NCBI RefSeq assembly: GCF_022012305.1
Contig: NZ_JAKLTM010000007.1
Span: forward strand, 124,001-188,000
DNA length: 64,000 nt
Reading direction: 5' to 3'
Source of the DNA: Ramlibacter paludis
Lineage (GTDB): Bacteria > Pseudomonadota > Gammaproteobacteria > Burkholderiales > Burkholderiaceae_C
This document shows, piece after piece, positions 41,980 through 54,732 of the stretch; position 1 is the stretch's first letter, and each line of letters begins with the position of its first letter. Under the pieces are notes generated by a model. It was not told the origin of the DNA, ran no database searches, and saw nothing but the letters and a program-made list of their open reading frames with translations. The position numbers were made by a program, and so were the translations under genes.

Positions 41980-44586
41980 TCAGCGCCCCGCCGCTTTCGC
42001 CTGCCAAGCCACGTTGGCGGTGCACAGCTCCACTGCTTCCAGCGTCTGCGCCAGCGTGTAGCTCGCCCCCGGCAGCTTCAGCTTGTCGCCCACGGAGAAA
42101 GCCTTCAGCGCATCGCGGTCGGCCGCGCTGCACAGGTGCTCGTGCCAGCGCGGCATGCGGGCCCGGATCTCTTCCGGCAGGCGCTTCGCCAGCGCCGCGT
42201 CGTTGGCGCGAACGAATTCGAACATGGCGCGCGCGGTGCGCGGATCGTCGCCCGCCGCGTCGTAGACCTCCAGCGTCTCGCGCACGTCCAGCGGATCCGC
42301 CAGCGGCAGCTGGAAGGCGCGCTGCTGCAGCGCCGGCGCGCGCACGCCGCCCAGCGCGTACAGGATGTCCAGCCGCGTCCGGCTATCCTGCGCGGCGCGG
42401 ACAGCCGCCAGGTAGCTGTCGAACAGCTTCTCGTCGGCATCGCGCGCGGCCAGCACCAGTACGCGCTTGCCGAAAGCGCCCAGGCGCTCCCGGTCACCTG
42501 CCAGCCACGCTTGCGCCAAGGGCTTGGCCTGCGCGCGCAATTGCTGGTCGTCGCCGAGGTCCGCCACCAGGGGCAGCACGACGGACCGCAGGCTGCGCAC
42601 GGCATCCGGCTCGTCACGCTGCGGGACCCAGCCCAGGCGCGCGGCCAGCGGCCCGAAGTTCTCGCGAATCCAGGCCGCATGCGCCGCCTCGCGGCCGGCG
42701 AACAGCGCGGGATGCAGGTCGGCCACCGCATAGGCGGCAGCGGTCGCCACCTCGGGCCGCGGGTCGTGAGCCATCGCGCCGGCCAGCTCCAGCAAGGCCG
42801 GCAGCGGCAGCGCGCCCGAATGGGCCAGCGTCACCTGTTCCCCGAGCAGGCCGATCGCTTCCGGCGGCGACAGCGGCGCGCGCGCGAGCTTCTGCAGCGA
42901 CGGCGCATCCATGCGCGCGAGGTAGTAGCCGGTGCCGCCCGGGTTGGGCAGCACCCAGGCAGGGCACTGGCCGGCCTTGGGCAGGGCAAAGGCCTGTTGC
43001 TGCTCGCGCAGGACGGTGCACGCGGGCTGCGTGGCGCCCTCGGCGCGCAGGCACACGGGAATGGCCCAGCGGCCGCTGCCGGCCGCGGCACCGGCCGGAA
43101 CGAAACGTTGCTGGCGCAAGGTCGCGGTCGCTTCCCCGTTGCTGCAAGCGACGGCGACATCGACCAGCGGCACGCCCGGCTGCTGCACGAAGCCGGCCAT
43201 GCCGGAAGCGAGTTGCGCGTCGCCATCGGCCAGCGCCGCGAAGAAGTCGTCCGCCGACGCGTTGCCCCAGGCATGGCGCTTCAGGTAGCGGCGCACGCCT
43301 TCCTGGAAACGCGCCTCGCCCAGCACCGACTCGTACATGTACAGGATGGAGCCGCCCTTCTGGTAGGTGATGCGGCTGAAGGCGCCGGCCAGGTCGTTGC
43401 GCGTTTCCACCGGCCGGCTCACGCTGCGCGCGGTGGCCAGGCGATCGGCGGCAAAGGCGGACTGGCGCTCCTCGGCGCGCTGCCCGTGCGGCTCCCACGA
43501 CGGCTCGAACTGCAGCACGGCCTTGCGCGCCATCCAGGTGGCGAAGGATTCGTTGAGCCAGATGTCGTCCCACCACTTCATCGTGACCAGGTCGCCGAAC
43601 CACTGGTGCGCGATCTCGTGCGCGCCGACGCCGGCATAGGCCTTCTTGAAGCGCTCGTCCTCGCGGTCCGGCGTGGCCAGCAGCAGGCCCGAGCGGTAGG
43701 TGATGAGGCCGGGGTTCTCCATCGCGCCGAAGTTGGTGGTGATCGGGATCACCATCGAATCGAGCTTGTCGAAGGGATACGGCATGCCGAAGTAGTTCTC
43801 CAGCAGTTCCACCAGGCGCGGCGTCGTCTTCACGGCATAGCGCGTCTGCGCGGCGCGGCCCTTGGGCACGATGTAGCGCAGCGGCGTCTGCTTCATGCCG
43901 GCCTTGCCGCCGTCGACGATGTCGAAGGGGCCGACGCCGAGCGCGACGAGGTAGCTGGGCAGCGGCTGGGTCGGCGCGAAGCGCACCTGCTTCCAGCCCT
44001 TGCCGGCGGGCTGCTCGCCGACGGCGGGCGCGTTGGCCACCGCCGTATCACCGGCCGGGACCGTGAGCGTCACGGTCCAGGGCGTCTTCCAGTGCGGCTC
44101 GTCGAAGCTCGGAAAAGCGCGGCGCGCGTGGTCGGTCTCGAACTGCGTGAAGGCATACCAGTTGCCCAGGTCCTGCTGGCGGAACAGGCCGCGCGTCTCG
44201 TCGTTGGACATGCGGCCCTTGAAGGCGATCGCGAGCCGGGCGCGTCCGGCCGGCACGGGGCGGTCGAACTGCAGGCCGATGAAATAGTCGTCGGGGATCC
44301 GGGCCTTGCCCTGGAAGCGCCGGCCGCCGGACGTCAGCACCACGCTGTCGACCGTGAGCTTGGTGCCGTTGATCCAGAAGAAGTCGCGCGCCTGCGCGAC
44401 CTCGATGTCGATCTCGACGCGGCCTTCGAACTGCTCCTTGCGCGGATCGATCTTCAGCGCGAGTTCGTAGGCGAGCGGCTTGACGCCGTCGCCCAGGCGC
44501 ATGGCGGGCGGGGTGGAATTGCGGGCGAAGGCGAGGCCGGTGGTAACCAGCAGCACGAGCGCCAACACGAAGCGTCTTGTGGACAT
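41980..44586 (-). CDS. M1-family membrane alanyl aminopeptidase-like metallopeptidase
   Basis: This zinc aminopeptidase of 868 residues has an N-terminal signal peptide ([20 protein letters not shown]), so it is probably exported. The M1 exopeptidase motif FGAMENPGL is followed by the zinc site [10 protein letters not shown] near residue 325 and the distal Glu ligand in [12 protein letters not shown]-terminal helical ERAP1-like domain occupies the last ~350 residues. The frame is open much further upstream, but that part is antisense to ruvC, and the ATG at 44586 begins the signal peptide. It is divergent from ruvC and convergent with the CdsA-like gene, 7 bp away. Confidence 0.93.
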   Translation of the reverse strand: MSTRRFVLALVLLVTTGLAFARNSTPPAMRLGDGVKPLAYELALKIDPRKEQFEGRVEIDIEVAQARDFFWINGTKLTVDSVVLTSGGRRFQGKARIPDDYFIGLQFDRPVPAGRARLAIAFKGRMSNDETRGLFRQQDLGNWYAFTQFETDHARRAFPSFDEPHWKTPWTVTLTVPAGDTAVANAPAVGEQPAGKGWKQVRFAPTQPLPSYLVALGVGPFDIVDGGKAGMKQTPLRYIVPKGRAAQTRYAVKTTPRLVELLENYFGMPYPFDKLDSMVIPITTNFGAMENPGLITYRSGLLLATPDREDERFKKAYAGVGAHEIAHQWFGDLVTMKWWDDIWLNESFATWMARKAVLQFEPSWEPHGQRAEERQSAFAADRLATARSVSRPVETRNDLAGAFSRITYQKGGSILYMYESVLGEARFQEGVRRYLKRHAWGNASADDFFAALADGDAQLASGMAGFVQQPGVPLVDVAVACSNGEATATLRQQRFVPAGAAAGSGRWAIPVCLRAEGATQPACTVLREQQQAFALPKAGQCPAWVLPNPGGTGYYLARMDAPSLQKLARAPLSPPEAIGLLGEQVTLAHSGALPLPALLELAGAMAHDPRPEVATAAAYAVADLHPALFAGREAAHAAWIRENFGPLAARLGWVPQRDEPDAVRSLRSVVLPLVADLGDDQQLRAQAKPLAQAWLAGDRERLGAFGKRVLVLAARDADEKLFDSYLAAVRAAQDSRTRLDILYALGGVRAPALQQRAFQLPLADPLDVRETLEVYDAAGDDPRTARAMFEFVRANDAALAKRLPEEIRARMPRWHEHLCSAADRDALKAFSVGDKLKLPGASYTLAQTLEAVELCTANVAWQAKAAGR

Positions 44587-44655
44587 GTTCGATCGGTGTC
44601 GGAAAAGCCGCATTTGTACCTCATTGCGCTTACAGCCCACGGGTACACTGCGGCG

Positions 44656-45204
44656 ATGCGCATTCTCGGCATCGACCCCGGCCTGCAGACCACCGGCTTC
44701 GGCGTCGTCGATGTGGACGGCCACGAACTGCAGTACGTGGCCAGCGGCACCATCAAGACCACCCACCTGGACCGCGGCGACCTGCCCGCGCGCCTGAAGG
44801 TGCTGTACGAGGGCATCAAGGAAGTGCGTTCGCGCTACCAGCCCGATGCCGCCGCGGTGGAAATCGTCTTCGTCAACGTGAACCCGCAGGCCACGCTGCT
44901 GCTCGGGCAGGCGCGCGGCGCTTGCGTCACGGCTTTGGTCGCCTGCGACCTGTCGGTGGCGGAATACACCGCGTTGCAAATGAAGCAGGCCGTGGCCGGC
45001 ACCGGCCGGGCCGCCAAGGCGGAAGTGCAGCAGATGGTGAAGCGCCTGTTGCGGCTGCCGGGACTGCCCGGCAAGGATGCGGCGGATGCGCTGGGGCTGG
45101 CGATCACCCACGCGCACGCGGGAGCGGCGATGGCGCGGATCGCGACCGCGGCCGCGCTGGGCAAGAAGACGACGGGGATGTACCGGGACGGGCGCGCGCA
45201 CTGA
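44656..45204 (+). CDS. ruvC: Crossover junction endodeoxyribonuclease RuvC
   Basis: RuvC cleaves Holliday junctions during recombinational repair, acting with RuvAB. The 182-residue product starts [19 protein letters not shown], in which the first catalytic Asp lies. The second acidic residue lies in [20 protein letters not shown], and the final pair is in [16 protein letters not shown]. Length is normal. ruvA and ruvB are not adjacent. The gene converges on lpxC with a 19-nt gap. Confidence 0.95.
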   Translation: MRILGIDPGLQTTGFGVVDVDGHELQYVASGTIKTTHLDRGDLPARLKVLYEGIKEVRSRYQPDAAAVEIVFVNVNPQATLLLGQARGACVTALVACDLSVAEYTALQMKQAVAGTGRAAKAEVQQMVKRLLRLPGLPGKDAADALGLAITHAHAGAAMARIATAAALGKKTTGMYRDGRAH

Positions 45205-45223
45205 GCGGCGCGTGGTGGGGTTG

Positions 45224-46147
45224 CTACCAGGCCCGGGCCGGCATCGCGAAACCGGCCGGCGCTTCGCGCTCGTCGCCGAAGCTCACGACTTCGAAGGCAT
45301 CCTGGTCGGCCAGCAGCGCGCGCAGCAGCTTGTTGTTCAGCGCATGGCCGGAGCGGAATGCGCTGTACGCCGCCAGCAAGGGCTTGCCGACCAGGTACAG
45401 GTCGCCCATGGCGTCCAGGATCTTGTGCTTCACGAACTCGTCGTCGTAGCGCAGCCCTTCCGAGTTCAGCACCCGGTAGTCGTCCATCACGATGACATTG
45501 TCCATGCCGCCGCCCAGCGCCAGGCCGCGCGAGCGCATCATCTCGACGTCCTTGGTGAAGCCGAAGGTGCGGGCACGGGCGATGTCGCGCGAATAGCGGC
45601 CCGAGCTCAGATCGAACTCGTAGCGCTGGCCGGTCGAATTGATCACGCGATGGGCGAAATCGATCTCGAAGGACAGCTTGTAGCCGTGGAAGGGGTCCAG
45701 CCGCGCCCATTTCAGGTCGTCGCCCTCGCCTTCGCGGACTTCCACCGGCCGGCGCACGCGGATGAAGCGGCGCGGTGCGTTCTGCTCCTCGATGCCGGCC
45801 GACTGCAGCAGGAAGACGAAGGAAGCGGAGGAGCCATCGAGCACCGGCACTTCGTCGGCTGTGATGTCCACGTACAGGTTGTCCAGCCCCAGGCCGGCGC
45901 AGGCCGACATCAGGTGCTCCACGGTCTGGACTTTCGCCCCGCCGTTGGAAATGGTCGACGCCATGCGGGTATCCGTCACGGCCTGCGCCGAGATCGGGAT
46001 GTCCACCGGCAGCGGCAGGTCGACCCGGCGGAACACGATGCCCGTGTCCGGCTGGGCCGGGCGCAGGGTGAGTTCCACCCGCTGGCCGCTGTGCAGGCCC
46101 ACGCCGACCGCCTTGGTCAGGGACTTGAGGGTGCGTTGGCGCAGCAT
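45224..46147 (-). CDS. lpxC: UDP-3-O-acyl-N-acetylglucosamine deacetylase LpxC
   Basis: LpxC catalyses the committed step of lipid A synthesis, a zinc-dependent deacetylation. The 307-residue product starts [20 protein letters not shown]. Zinc-site residues are visible in [12 protein letters not shown] and in [17 protein letters not shown] (HKxxD). The ATG at 46147 gives the normal N-terminus; a longer frame to 46219 does not match the family. It is the last gene of the dcw cluster, but it is separated from ftsZ by 446 nt of hairpins and a terminator, so it probably has its own promoter. Confidence 0.96.
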   Translation of the reverse strand: MLRQRTLKSLTKAVGVGLHSGQRVELTLRPAQPDTGIVFRRVDLPLPVDIPISAQAVTDTRMASTISNGGAKVQTVEHLMSACAGLGLDNLYVDITADEVPVLDGSSASFVFLLQSAGIEEQNAPRRFIRVRRPVEVREGEGDDLKWARLDPFHGYKLSFEIDFAHRVINSTGQRYEFDLSSGRYSRDIARARTFGFTKDVEMMRSRGLALGGGMDNVIVMDDYRVLNSEGLRYDDEFVKHKILDAMGDLYLVGKPLLAAYSAFRSGHALNNKLLRALLADQDAFEVVSFGDEREAPAGFAMPARAW

Positions 46148-46265
46148 GCGGGGGATTTTAAAGGGCCAGTCCCGTCCGCCGCCTGCCTTTTCCGTATGAC
46201 CTTGATAGCGTGAGCCCATCGGCTGAGCCTGGGCCTGTCACGTCAAGCGGGTGTGAAGCGGACGT
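46148..46265 (-). other. lpxC 5' region, no clear site
   Basis: These 118 nt between the ftsZ terminator and lpxC contain no ORF. A TTGACG at about 46241-46236 on the minus strand has no well-placed -10 partner. The region must hold the lpxC promoter if the upstream terminator is efficient. Nothing more can be supported. Confidence 0.4.
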
Positions 46266-46294
46266 AAAAAAGGGCGGGCCCCCGTGACCCGCCC
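46266..46294 (-). terminator. Intrinsic terminator downstream of ftsZ
   Basis: On the minus strand, GGGCGGG (46294-46288) pairs with CCCGCCC (46278-46272) across a 9-nt loop and is followed by six T residues (46271-46266). It is well formed and faces ftsZ-direction transcription. It lies 300 nt after the ftsZ stop, so the three-hairpin elements in between would be part of the ftsZ 3' untranslated region. Confidence 0.88.
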
Positions 46295-46321
46295 CAAGCT
46301 TCTTCCCTCGGAGAGACTCTT

Positions 46322-46437
46322 AACTCAGAAAAATCGCGATGCGATTTTTCTGAGTTGTCCAGCATGTGTGACGAGGCCCGGCAAAGCCGGATCCTCGTCA
46401 CAAGGGGGACCGCGCTGCATGATATTCCGCGCGGTCC
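46322..46437 (+). ncRNA. Three-hairpin structured element, copy A
   Basis: Read on the plus strand, three hairpins follow each other. H1 is at 46322-46356, a 16-bp perfect stem with a GAT loop. H2 is at 46368-46401, with 9-bp base GTGACGAGG/CCTCGTCAC and a CCGGC-AAA-GCCGG tip. H3 is at 46407-46437, with stem GGACCGCGC/GCGCGGTCC and a 13-nt loop TGCATGATATTCC. The spacers are 11 and 5 nt. An inverted second copy lies at 46477-46588 with identical spacers and compensatory stem changes. Whether it acts as a small RNA, a UTR element or a DNA repeat is unknown. It may belong to the Rfam betaproteobacterial toxic small RNA type (recall, unverified). Confidence 0.75.
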
Positions 46438-46476
46438 AGCGACACTTCAGGGTGTTTCCTCCCCGCTAGCGGCATC

Positions 46477-46588
46477 AGGCTGGTCGGAACATCGTGCAGA
46501 CCAGCCTCCCTCGTGAAGGGGATCCGGCTTCGCCGGTCCCCTTCACGCTGTTCAGACCACTAAAGATTCGCATCGCGAATTTTTAGTG
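46477..46588 (-). ncRNA. Three-hairpin structured element, copy B (inverted)
   Basis: Read on the minus strand from just after the ftsZ stop, the same three hairpins appear. H1' is at 46588-46558, with a GAT loop. H2' is at 46546-46513, with GTGAAGGGG/CCCCTTCAC and a CCGGC-GAA-GCCGG tip. H3' is at 46507-46477, with stem AGGCTGGTC/GACCAGCCT and loop TGCACGATGTTCC. Spacers are 11 and 5 nt as in copy A. The H3 loops share 11 of 13 bases, while five of nine H3 stem pairs differ, each with its complement. H2 shows two further compensated pairs. H1' begins five bases past the ftsZ stop, so this copy is sense in ftsZ mRNA. Confidence 0.75.
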
Positions 46589-46593
46589 ATGGC

Positions 46594-47844
<1,251 letters not shown>

Positions 47845-47998
47845 TGCATGCTCCTGGAATTACGTTGCAGTTGCCACTGACTTGTCTTGTTGGTGTGTCG
47901 TTAACGCGGGAGTGGTGATTCGGTGCACCGACATCGCTCCTTTCTGCGCCTGCGCGGTGGACTCCCGCGCGCCAGCCACAACTTGTAGGGACTCATGG

Positions 47999-49228
47999 CT
48001 AGAAGTTCCCCACGATGAAATCCTTGATGCGGCCGAAGGCCGTCTTCATCGAACCGTGCTGCAGCGCGACCTTCTGGCCGCGGATGCGCGCGAGCCGCGC
48101 CTCTTCCAGCAAGCCCATCACGGTGGCCGCGCGCGGCTGCGCGATCATGTCGGCGAGGGCGCTGCTGTAGCGCGGCACGCCGCGGCGCACCGGCTTCAGG
48201 AAGATGTCCTCGCCCAGTTCCACCATGCCCGGCATCACGGCGCTGCCGCCGGTGATGACGATGCCGGAGGACAGCACCTCCTCGTAGCCCGACTCGCGGA
48301 TCACCTGCTGCACCAGCGAGAAGATCTCCTCGACGCGCGGCTCGATCACGCCGGCCAGCGCCTGGCGCGACAGCATGCGCGGGCCGCGGTCGCCAAGGCC
48401 CGGCACCTCGACCTGCGTTTCCGGGTCGGCCAGCAGCTGCTTGGCCCAGCCCGATTCGACCTTGATGTCCTCGGCATCCTTGGTCGGCGTGCGCAGCGCC
48501 ATCGCGATGTCGCTGGTGATCAGGTCGCCGGCGATCGGGATCACGGCGGTGTGCCGGATGGCGCCGCCGGTGAAGATGGCCACGTCGGTGGTGCCGGCGC
48601 CGATGTCGACCATCGCCACGCCCAGCTCCTTCTCGTCGTCCGACAGCACGGCCTGGCTGGAGGCCAGCGGGTTCAGCAGCAGCTGCTCCACCTCCAGGCC
48701 GCAGCGGCGCACGCACTTGATGATGTTCTCGGCCGCGCTCTGGGCGCCGGTGACGATGTGCACCTTGGCTTCCAGCCGGATGCCGCTCATCCCGATCGGC
48801 TCCTTCACGTCCTGGCCGTCGATCACGAATTCCTGCGGCTCCACCAGCAGCAGCCGCTGGTCGGTGGAGATGTTGATGGCGCGGGCGGTCTCGACGACGC
48901 GCGCCACGTCGGCCGGCGTCACCTCGCGGTCCTTCACGGCCACCATGCCGCTGGAGTTGATGCCGCGGATGTGGCTGCCGGTGATGCCGGTGTAGACGCG
49001 CGTGATCTTGCAGTCGGCCATCAGCTCGGCCTCTTTCAGCGCCTGCTGGATGCTCTGCACCGTGGCGTCGATGTTCACCACCACGCCGCGCTTCAGGCCG
49101 TTGGACGGCGCCACGCCGAGTCCGGCGAGCTTGAGTTCGCCGCCCGGCATGACCTCGGCCACGACCGCCATCACCTTGGCGGTGCCGATGTCGAGCCCGA
49201 CAACGAGATCCTTGTAGTCCTTGGCCAT
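47999..49228 (-). CDS. ftsA: Cell division protein FtsA
   Basis: FtsA is the actin-like ATPase that tethers FtsZ to the membrane. The 409-residue product begins with the phosphate-1 loop VVGLDIGTAKVMAVVAEV. The 1C domain region is GLKRGVVVNIDATVQSIQQA. The phosphate-2 motif is MVDIGAGTTDVAIFTGG, and the adenosine motif is SSGIVITGGSAVMPGM. The C-terminal amphipathic helix (FGRIKDFIVGNF) is the membrane anchor. It lies 13 nt after ftsQ. Confidence 0.97.
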   Translation of the reverse strand: MAKDYKDLVVGLDIGTAKVMAVVAEVMPGGELKLAGLGVAPSNGLKRGVVVNIDATVQSIQQALKEAELMADCKITRVYTGITGSHIRGINSSGMVAVKDREVTPADVARVVETARAINISTDQRLLLVEPQEFVIDGQDVKEPIGMSGIRLEAKVHIVTGAQSAAENIIKCVRRCGLEVEQLLLNPLASSQAVLSDDEKELGVAMVDIGAGTTDVAIFTGGAIRHTAVIPIAGDLITSDIAMALRTPTKDAEDIKVESGWAKQLLADPETQVEVPGLGDRGPRMLSRQALAGVIEPRVEEIFSLVQQVIRESGYEEVLSSGIVITGGSAVMPGMVELGEDIFLKPVRRGVPRYSSALADMIAQPRAATVMGLLEEARLARIRGQKVALQHGSMKTAFGRIKDFIVGNF

Positions 49229-49241
49229 CCTCTTTCTTTCC

Positions 49242-50023
49242 TCAGTTCCTCTTGGCCGCCACGTCCGTCGTGACGACTCCCCTCAACTTCACCGCGTAGC
49301 CGTCCGCGTGCCGCAGGTCCGCCGTGACCAGCGCCTCCGGCCGGCGGTTGTATTTCGACGTCACCTGCGTCAGCGTGCGCGCGAAGCGCTGCGTGCGCGC
49401 CAGCACTTCGTCCTGCGTGCCCCGTCCCAGTTCCACGACCGCGCCGCTGTCCAGGTGCAGCGTCCAGCCGCCGCGGCCGGTCAGCGCCAGCTGGTCGATG
49501 CCCAGGTCCAGCGTGTCGAACATCGGCTTCAGCGCGGCATACATCGCCAGCACCTGCGCCGAGGTGCCCTCGGGCCCCACCAGGCGCGGCAAGCCGTCCT
49601 GCTCCACGTCGCCCGCATTCGCCTCGAACACCTCGCCGTGCGTGTTGACCAGGTGCGACTCGGAATCGGCGCCCCAGAAGGCCTCGGCCTCGTGCTCCTG
49701 CAGCACCACGCGCAGCCGGTTCGGGAACTGGCGCTTCACCACGGCCTGCCGCACCCAGGGCACGGCTTCGAAGGCTTCGCGCGCCTTCTTCAGGTCGATG
49801 GTGAAGAAGTTGCCGGCCAGCCGCGGTGCCACGTTGGCGCGCAGCGTGGCCACGTTGTTGTGCGCCGTGTCGCCCAGCACCGTGATGCCGCCGATGGCGA
49901 ACAGCGGGTTGCGCAGCGCCCACCAGCCCAGCGCCGCCGCCAGCAGCAGGGCGCAAGCCGCGAACAGCACCGAAGCGGTGAGGTTCATCAGCTTGACGTC
50001 CATCGGCTGGGGCAGCGTGGCGT

Positions 50024-50027
<4 letters not shown>
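49242..50027 (-). CDS. ftsQ: Cell division protein FtsQ
   Basis: FtsQ is a single-pass inner-membrane divisome protein that recruits FtsL and FtsB. The 261-residue product has a membrane helix near residues 17-38 ([20 protein letters not shown]). A POTRA domain follows ([20 protein letters not shown]), then the FtsQ beta domain ([20 protein letters not shown]). The ATG at 50027 overlaps the ddl stop as ATGA. The short cytoplasmic tail is normal for betaproteobacteria. Confidence 0.94.
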
Positions 50028-50970
<943 letters not shown>

Positions 50971-50974
<4 letters not shown>

Positions 50975-52386
50975 GCTGCGGCACCTCCGAGTTCCACCAG
51001 CTTGGCCGGCACGCCGCCGATGGAGCCGGCGCCCATGCACATCACCACGTCGCCGTCGCGCACCATGTCCAGCACGGCCTGCGGCATGCCGGCGATGTCG
51101 CCCACGAACTGCGGCTCCACCTTGCCGGCCACGCGCACCGCGCGCGCCAGCGAACGGCCGTCGGCGGCCACGATGGGTTCCTCGCCGGCCGAATACACCT
51201 CGGACAGCAGCACGGCGTCGGCGTTGCCGAGGACCCGCACGAAATCCTCGAAGCAGTCGCGCGTGCGGGTGTAGCGGTGCGGCTGGAAGGCCAGCACGAT
51301 GCGGCGGTCCGGGAAGGCCCCGCGCGCGGCCGCCAGCGTGGCGGCCATCTCCACCGGATGGTGGCCGTAGTCCTCGATCACGGTGAACTTGCCGCCGCCG
51401 TTGGCCGCGGGCACCTGCACGTCGCCGTAGCCCTGGAAGCGGCGGCCGACGCCGCGGAATTCGCCCAGCGCCTTCACCACCGCGTCGTCCGGGATGTTCA
51501 GTTCCACCGCGACCGCGATGGCCGACAGCGCGTTCAGCACGTTGTGCCGGCCTACGGCGTTCAACTTCACGTGCATGTCCGGCAAGGTGACGCCGTTGCG
51601 CCGCTGCACCGTGAAGTGCATCTGGGCGCCCACCGCCTTCACGTCGACGGCGCGCACCTGCGACTCGTCGTCGAAGCCGTAGGTGGTCACCGGGCACTGC
51701 ACGTCGGGGATGATCGAGCGCACCGCTTCGCTGTCGGTGCACAGGATCGCCGTGCCGTAGAAAGGCATGCGGTGCAGGAAGTCCAGGAAGGCCTTCTTCA
51801 GGTTGTTGAAGTCGTGCCCGTAGGTCTCCATGTGGTCGGCGTCGATGTTCGTGATCACCGCCATCACCGGGAACAGGTTCAGGAAGGAGGCGTCGGATTC
51901 GTCGGCCTCCACCACGATGTAGTCGCCGCTTCCCAGCTTGGCGTTGGCGCCGGCGCTATTGAGCTTTCCGCCGATCACGAAGGTGGGATCGAGCCCGCCT
52001 TCGGCCAGGATGCTGGCCACCAGGCTGGTGGTGGTCGTCTTGCCGTGCGTGCCGGCAATGGCGATGCCCTGCTTCAGGCGCATCAGCTCCGCCAGCATCA
52101 TGGCGCGCGGCACGATCGGGATCTTGCGCTTGCGCGCGGCGATCACCTCCGGGTTGTCCTGCTGCACGGCGGTCGACGTGACGACGGCATCGGCGCCGAT
52201 CACGTTGGCCGCCGCGTGGCCCACGAAGGTCTGGATGCCCAGGCCCTGCAGGCGGCGCAGCACCGGCGTGTCGGCCAGGTCGGAGCCGGAGATGAGGTAA
52301 CCGAGGTTGCGCAGGATCTCGGCGATGCCGGACATGCCGGCGCCGCCTATGCCGACGAAATGAATGTGCTTGACAGCGTGTTTCAT
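50971..52386 (-). CDS. murC: UDP-N-acetylmuramate--L-alanine ligase MurC
   Basis: MurC adds the first L-Ala to UDP-MurNAc. The 471-residue Mur ligase starts with [19 protein letters not shown], the UDP-binding loop. The ATP loop is [19 protein letters not shown], and the central domain has [15 protein letters not shown] and [11 protein letters not shown]. The C-terminal domain has [20 protein letters not shown]. It lies 64 nt after murG, the widest gap within the mur part of the cluster. Confidence 0.97.
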
Positions 52387-52450
52387 GCTAACCCTGACAG
52401 TTCGTCGGCACTTCTGTGACGCGACGAAGTGGATGTGTAGACGTCGTGTT

Positions 52451-53512
52451 TCATTTTGCGAGGGCCTCGCAGGCGGCGACCATCTGCTCGGTCGCCTGGG
52501 TCTTTTGCAGTTTCCTGGCTGCCACCGCGCGGCGCAGCAGCTCGTCGCGCTTGAGGGTGAGCAGGAAGGTGGCGAGCGAATCCGCGCTCAGTTCGGACTG
52601 CGGCATCAGCCAGCCGCCGCCGGCATCCACGAGGAAGCGGGCGTTGGTGGTCTGGTGGTCGTCGACCGCGGAAGGGAAGGGAACGAACACCGCCGCGGCG
52701 CCGACGGCGGCGAGCTCGGTGACGGTGCTGGCGCCGGCCCGGCAGATCACCAGGTCGGCGTCGGCAAAGGCGGTGGCGGTGTCGTCGATGAAGGGCGTGA
52801 GTTCGGCCTCGACGCCGGCGGCCTGGTAGTTGGCGCGCAGTTCATCGATCTGCTTGGAGCCGCCCTGGTGGATGACCTTGGGACGTTGCGCCGCCGGCAT
52901 GCGGGCCAGCGCCTGCGGCACCAGCGCATTGAGCGTCTTCGCGCCCAGGCTGCCGCCGACCACCAGGATCTTGAGCGGGCCGCCACGGCCGGCAAAGCGC
53001 TGCTCGGGGCTGCGCTGGCGCAGGAAGGCGTCGCGCAGCGGGTTGCCGATCCACTCGGCCTTCTTCAGCACGCCCGGGAAGGCGCTGTAGACGCGGTCGG
53101 CCACGCCCGCCAGCACCTTGTTGGCCATGCCGGCCACCGAGTTCTGCTCGTGCAGCACCAGCGGCTTGCCGAGCAACACGCTCATCATGCCGGCCGGGAA
53201 GGTGATGTAGCCGCCCAGGCCCACGACGACCTGCGGCTTCACGCGGCGCACGACGGCGATGCTCTGGGCAAAGGCCTTCAGCAGGCGCAGCGGCAGCAGC
53301 ACGAGCGTCTTGATGCCCTTGCCGCGCACGCCGCCGAAGTCGATGGTCTCCAGCGGGAAGCCGCGCGGGGGCACCAGCTGGGCCTCCATGCTGTTCGGGC
53401 CGCCCAGCCAGTGCACGTTCCAGCCGCGGGCACGCAGGGCTTCGGCCACGGCCAGTCCGGGGAAGATGTGGCCGCCGGTGCCGCCCGCCATGACGAGAGC
53501 CGTGCGCGTCAT
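52451..53512 (-). CDS. murG: Undecaprenyl-PP-MurNAc-pentapeptide GlcNAc transferase MurG
   Basis: MurG converts lipid I to lipid II at the cytoplasmic face of the membrane. The 353-residue GT28 enzyme has the N-terminal loop [19 protein letters not shown]. The C-terminal donor loop is [17 protein letters not shown], and the UDP-GlcNAc region is [20 protein letters not shown]. The ATG at 53512 overlaps the ftsW stop as ATGA. Length is normal. Confidence 0.97.
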   Translation of the reverse strand: MTRTALVMAGGTGGHIFPGLAVAEALRARGWNVHWLGGPNSMEAQLVPPRGFPLETIDFGGVRGKGIKTLVLLPLRLLKAFAQSIAVVRRVKPQVVVGLGGYITFPAGMMSVLLGKPLVLHEQNSVAGMANKVLAGVADRVYSAFPGVLKKAEWIGNPLRDAFLRQRSPEQRFAGRGGPLKILVVGGSLGAKTLNALVPQALARMPAAQRPKVIHQGGSKQIDELRANYQAAGVEAELTPFIDDTATAFADADLVICRAGASTVTELAAVGAAAVFVPFPSAVDDHQTTNARFLVDAGGGWLMPQSELSADSLATFLLTLKRDELLRRAVAARKLQKTQATEQMVAACEALAK

Positions 53513-54732
53513 GCCCGGCCTCCACGCATCAAGGTCCGGTTCTCGTAGTCGATGCGCAGCACCACCGCGATCGCCACCACGTTCATCAGCACCGCCGAGC
53601 CGCCGTACGACATCAGCGGCAGGGTCAGGCCTTTGGTCGGCAGCGCGCCCAGGTTCACGCCCATGTTGATGAAGGCCTGGAATCCCATCCAGATGCCGAC
53701 ACCTTGCGCCACCAGCCCGGCGAACACGCGATCGAGCGCGATCGCCTGGCGGCCGATGTGGATGATGCGATGCGTCATCCACAGGAACAGGCCGATCACG
53801 GTCAGCACGCCGGCCAGGCCGAACTCCTCGCCGATCACCGCCAGCAGGAAGTCGGTGTGCGCCTCGGGCAGCCAGTGCAGCTTCTCGACGCTGCCGCCCA
53901 GGCCCACGCCGAACACCTCGCCGCGGCCGATGGCGATCAGCGAGTGCGACAGCTGGTAGCCCTTGCCCAGCGCGTACTTCTCGTTCCACGGGTCGAGGTA
54001 GGCAAAGATGCGCTCGCGCCGCCAGTCGGAGAAGGCGATCATCAGCATGAAGGCCACGACCATCACCGCGGCGATCAGGAAGAACATGCGCGCGTTGACG
54101 CCGCCCAGGAACAGGATGCCCATGGCGATCACCGCGATCACCATGAAGGCGCCCATGTCGGGTTCGGCCAGCAGAAGGAGGCCGACCACGGCGACGGCGA
54201 CGGCCATCGGCAGGACGGCGCGGAAGAAGCGCTCCTTCACGTCCATCTTGCGCACCATGTAGTTGGCGGCGTAGAGCAGCACGGCGAACTTCGCCAATTC
54301 GGACGGCTGGAAGGACATCGGCCCCAGCACCAGCCAGCGGCGCGCGCCGTTGACGCCTTTGCCGATGTGCGGGATCAGCACGATCACCAGCAGCAGCAGC
54401 GACACCACGAACAGCCACGGCGCCCAGCGCTCCCATTTCTCGATGGGCACCTGGAAGGCCAGCAGGCCGGCGACGAAGGCCAGCACCAGGAACAGCGCGT
54501 GGCGCGCCAGGAAGAAGGTGTGGGCGTAGCGGCCGAAGCGCGGGTTGTCCGGCATCGCGATCGACGCCGAATAGACCATCACCAGTCCCCACGCGAGCAA
54601 GGCCACGGTGACCCAGACCAGCGCCGGGTCGAAGGCATGCAGCTTCAGGCCGCCCCCGCCGACCCCGGCCTTGTCCTGCCGGGCCTGGCCCGGCATCCAG
54701 CCCGCGATCGCGTTGGACAGCGCGGCGATCAT
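53509..54732 (-). CDS. ftsW: Divisome SEDS glycosyltransferase FtsW
   Basis: FtsW polymerises septal peptidoglycan together with FtsI. The 407-residue protein has ten membrane helices after a ~35-residue cytoplasmic start. Family marks are [38 protein letters not shown] with the catalytic Asp, and the C-terminal [15 protein letters not shown]. The ATG at 54732 overlaps the murD stop, and its own stop overlaps murG. RodA at 31838 is the elongation paralogue. Confidence 0.96.
   Translation of the reverse strand: MIAALSNAIAGWMPGQARQDKAGVGGGGLKLHAFDPALVWVTVALLAWGLVMVYSASIAMPDNPRFGRYAHTFFLARHALFLVLAFVAGLLAFQVPIEKWERWAPWLFVVSLLLLVIVLIPHIGKGVNGARRWLVLGPMSFQPSELAKFAVLLYAANYMVRKMDVKERFFRAVLPMAVAVAVVGLLLLAEPDMGAFMVIAVIAMGILFLGGVNARMFFLIAAVMVVAFMLMIAFSDWRRERIFAYLDPWNEKYALGKGYQLSHSLIAIGRGEVFGVGLGGSVEKLHWLPEAHTDFLLAVIGEEFGLAGVLTVIGLFLWMTHRIIHIGRQAIALDRVFAGLVAQGVGIWMGFQAFINMGVNLGALPTKGLTLPLMSYGGSAVLMNVVAIAVVLRIDYENRTLMRGGRA

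Noticed and set aside
44587..45201. Long N-terminal extension of the M1 aminopeptidase frame
   Set aside because: It is antisense to ruvC, has Arg/Gly-rich shadow composition, and lies upstream of a clean signal peptide starting at 44586.
46200..46241. TTGACG as a -35 of an lpxC promoter
   Set aside because: The nearest TATCAA-like -10 is about 33 bp away, too far for a sigma-70 promoter.
46284..46469. A 61-codon ORF across the ftsZ-lpxC gap
   Set aside because: It runs through hairpin arms, has no ribosome-binding site, and the covariation between the two element copies is not codon-like.
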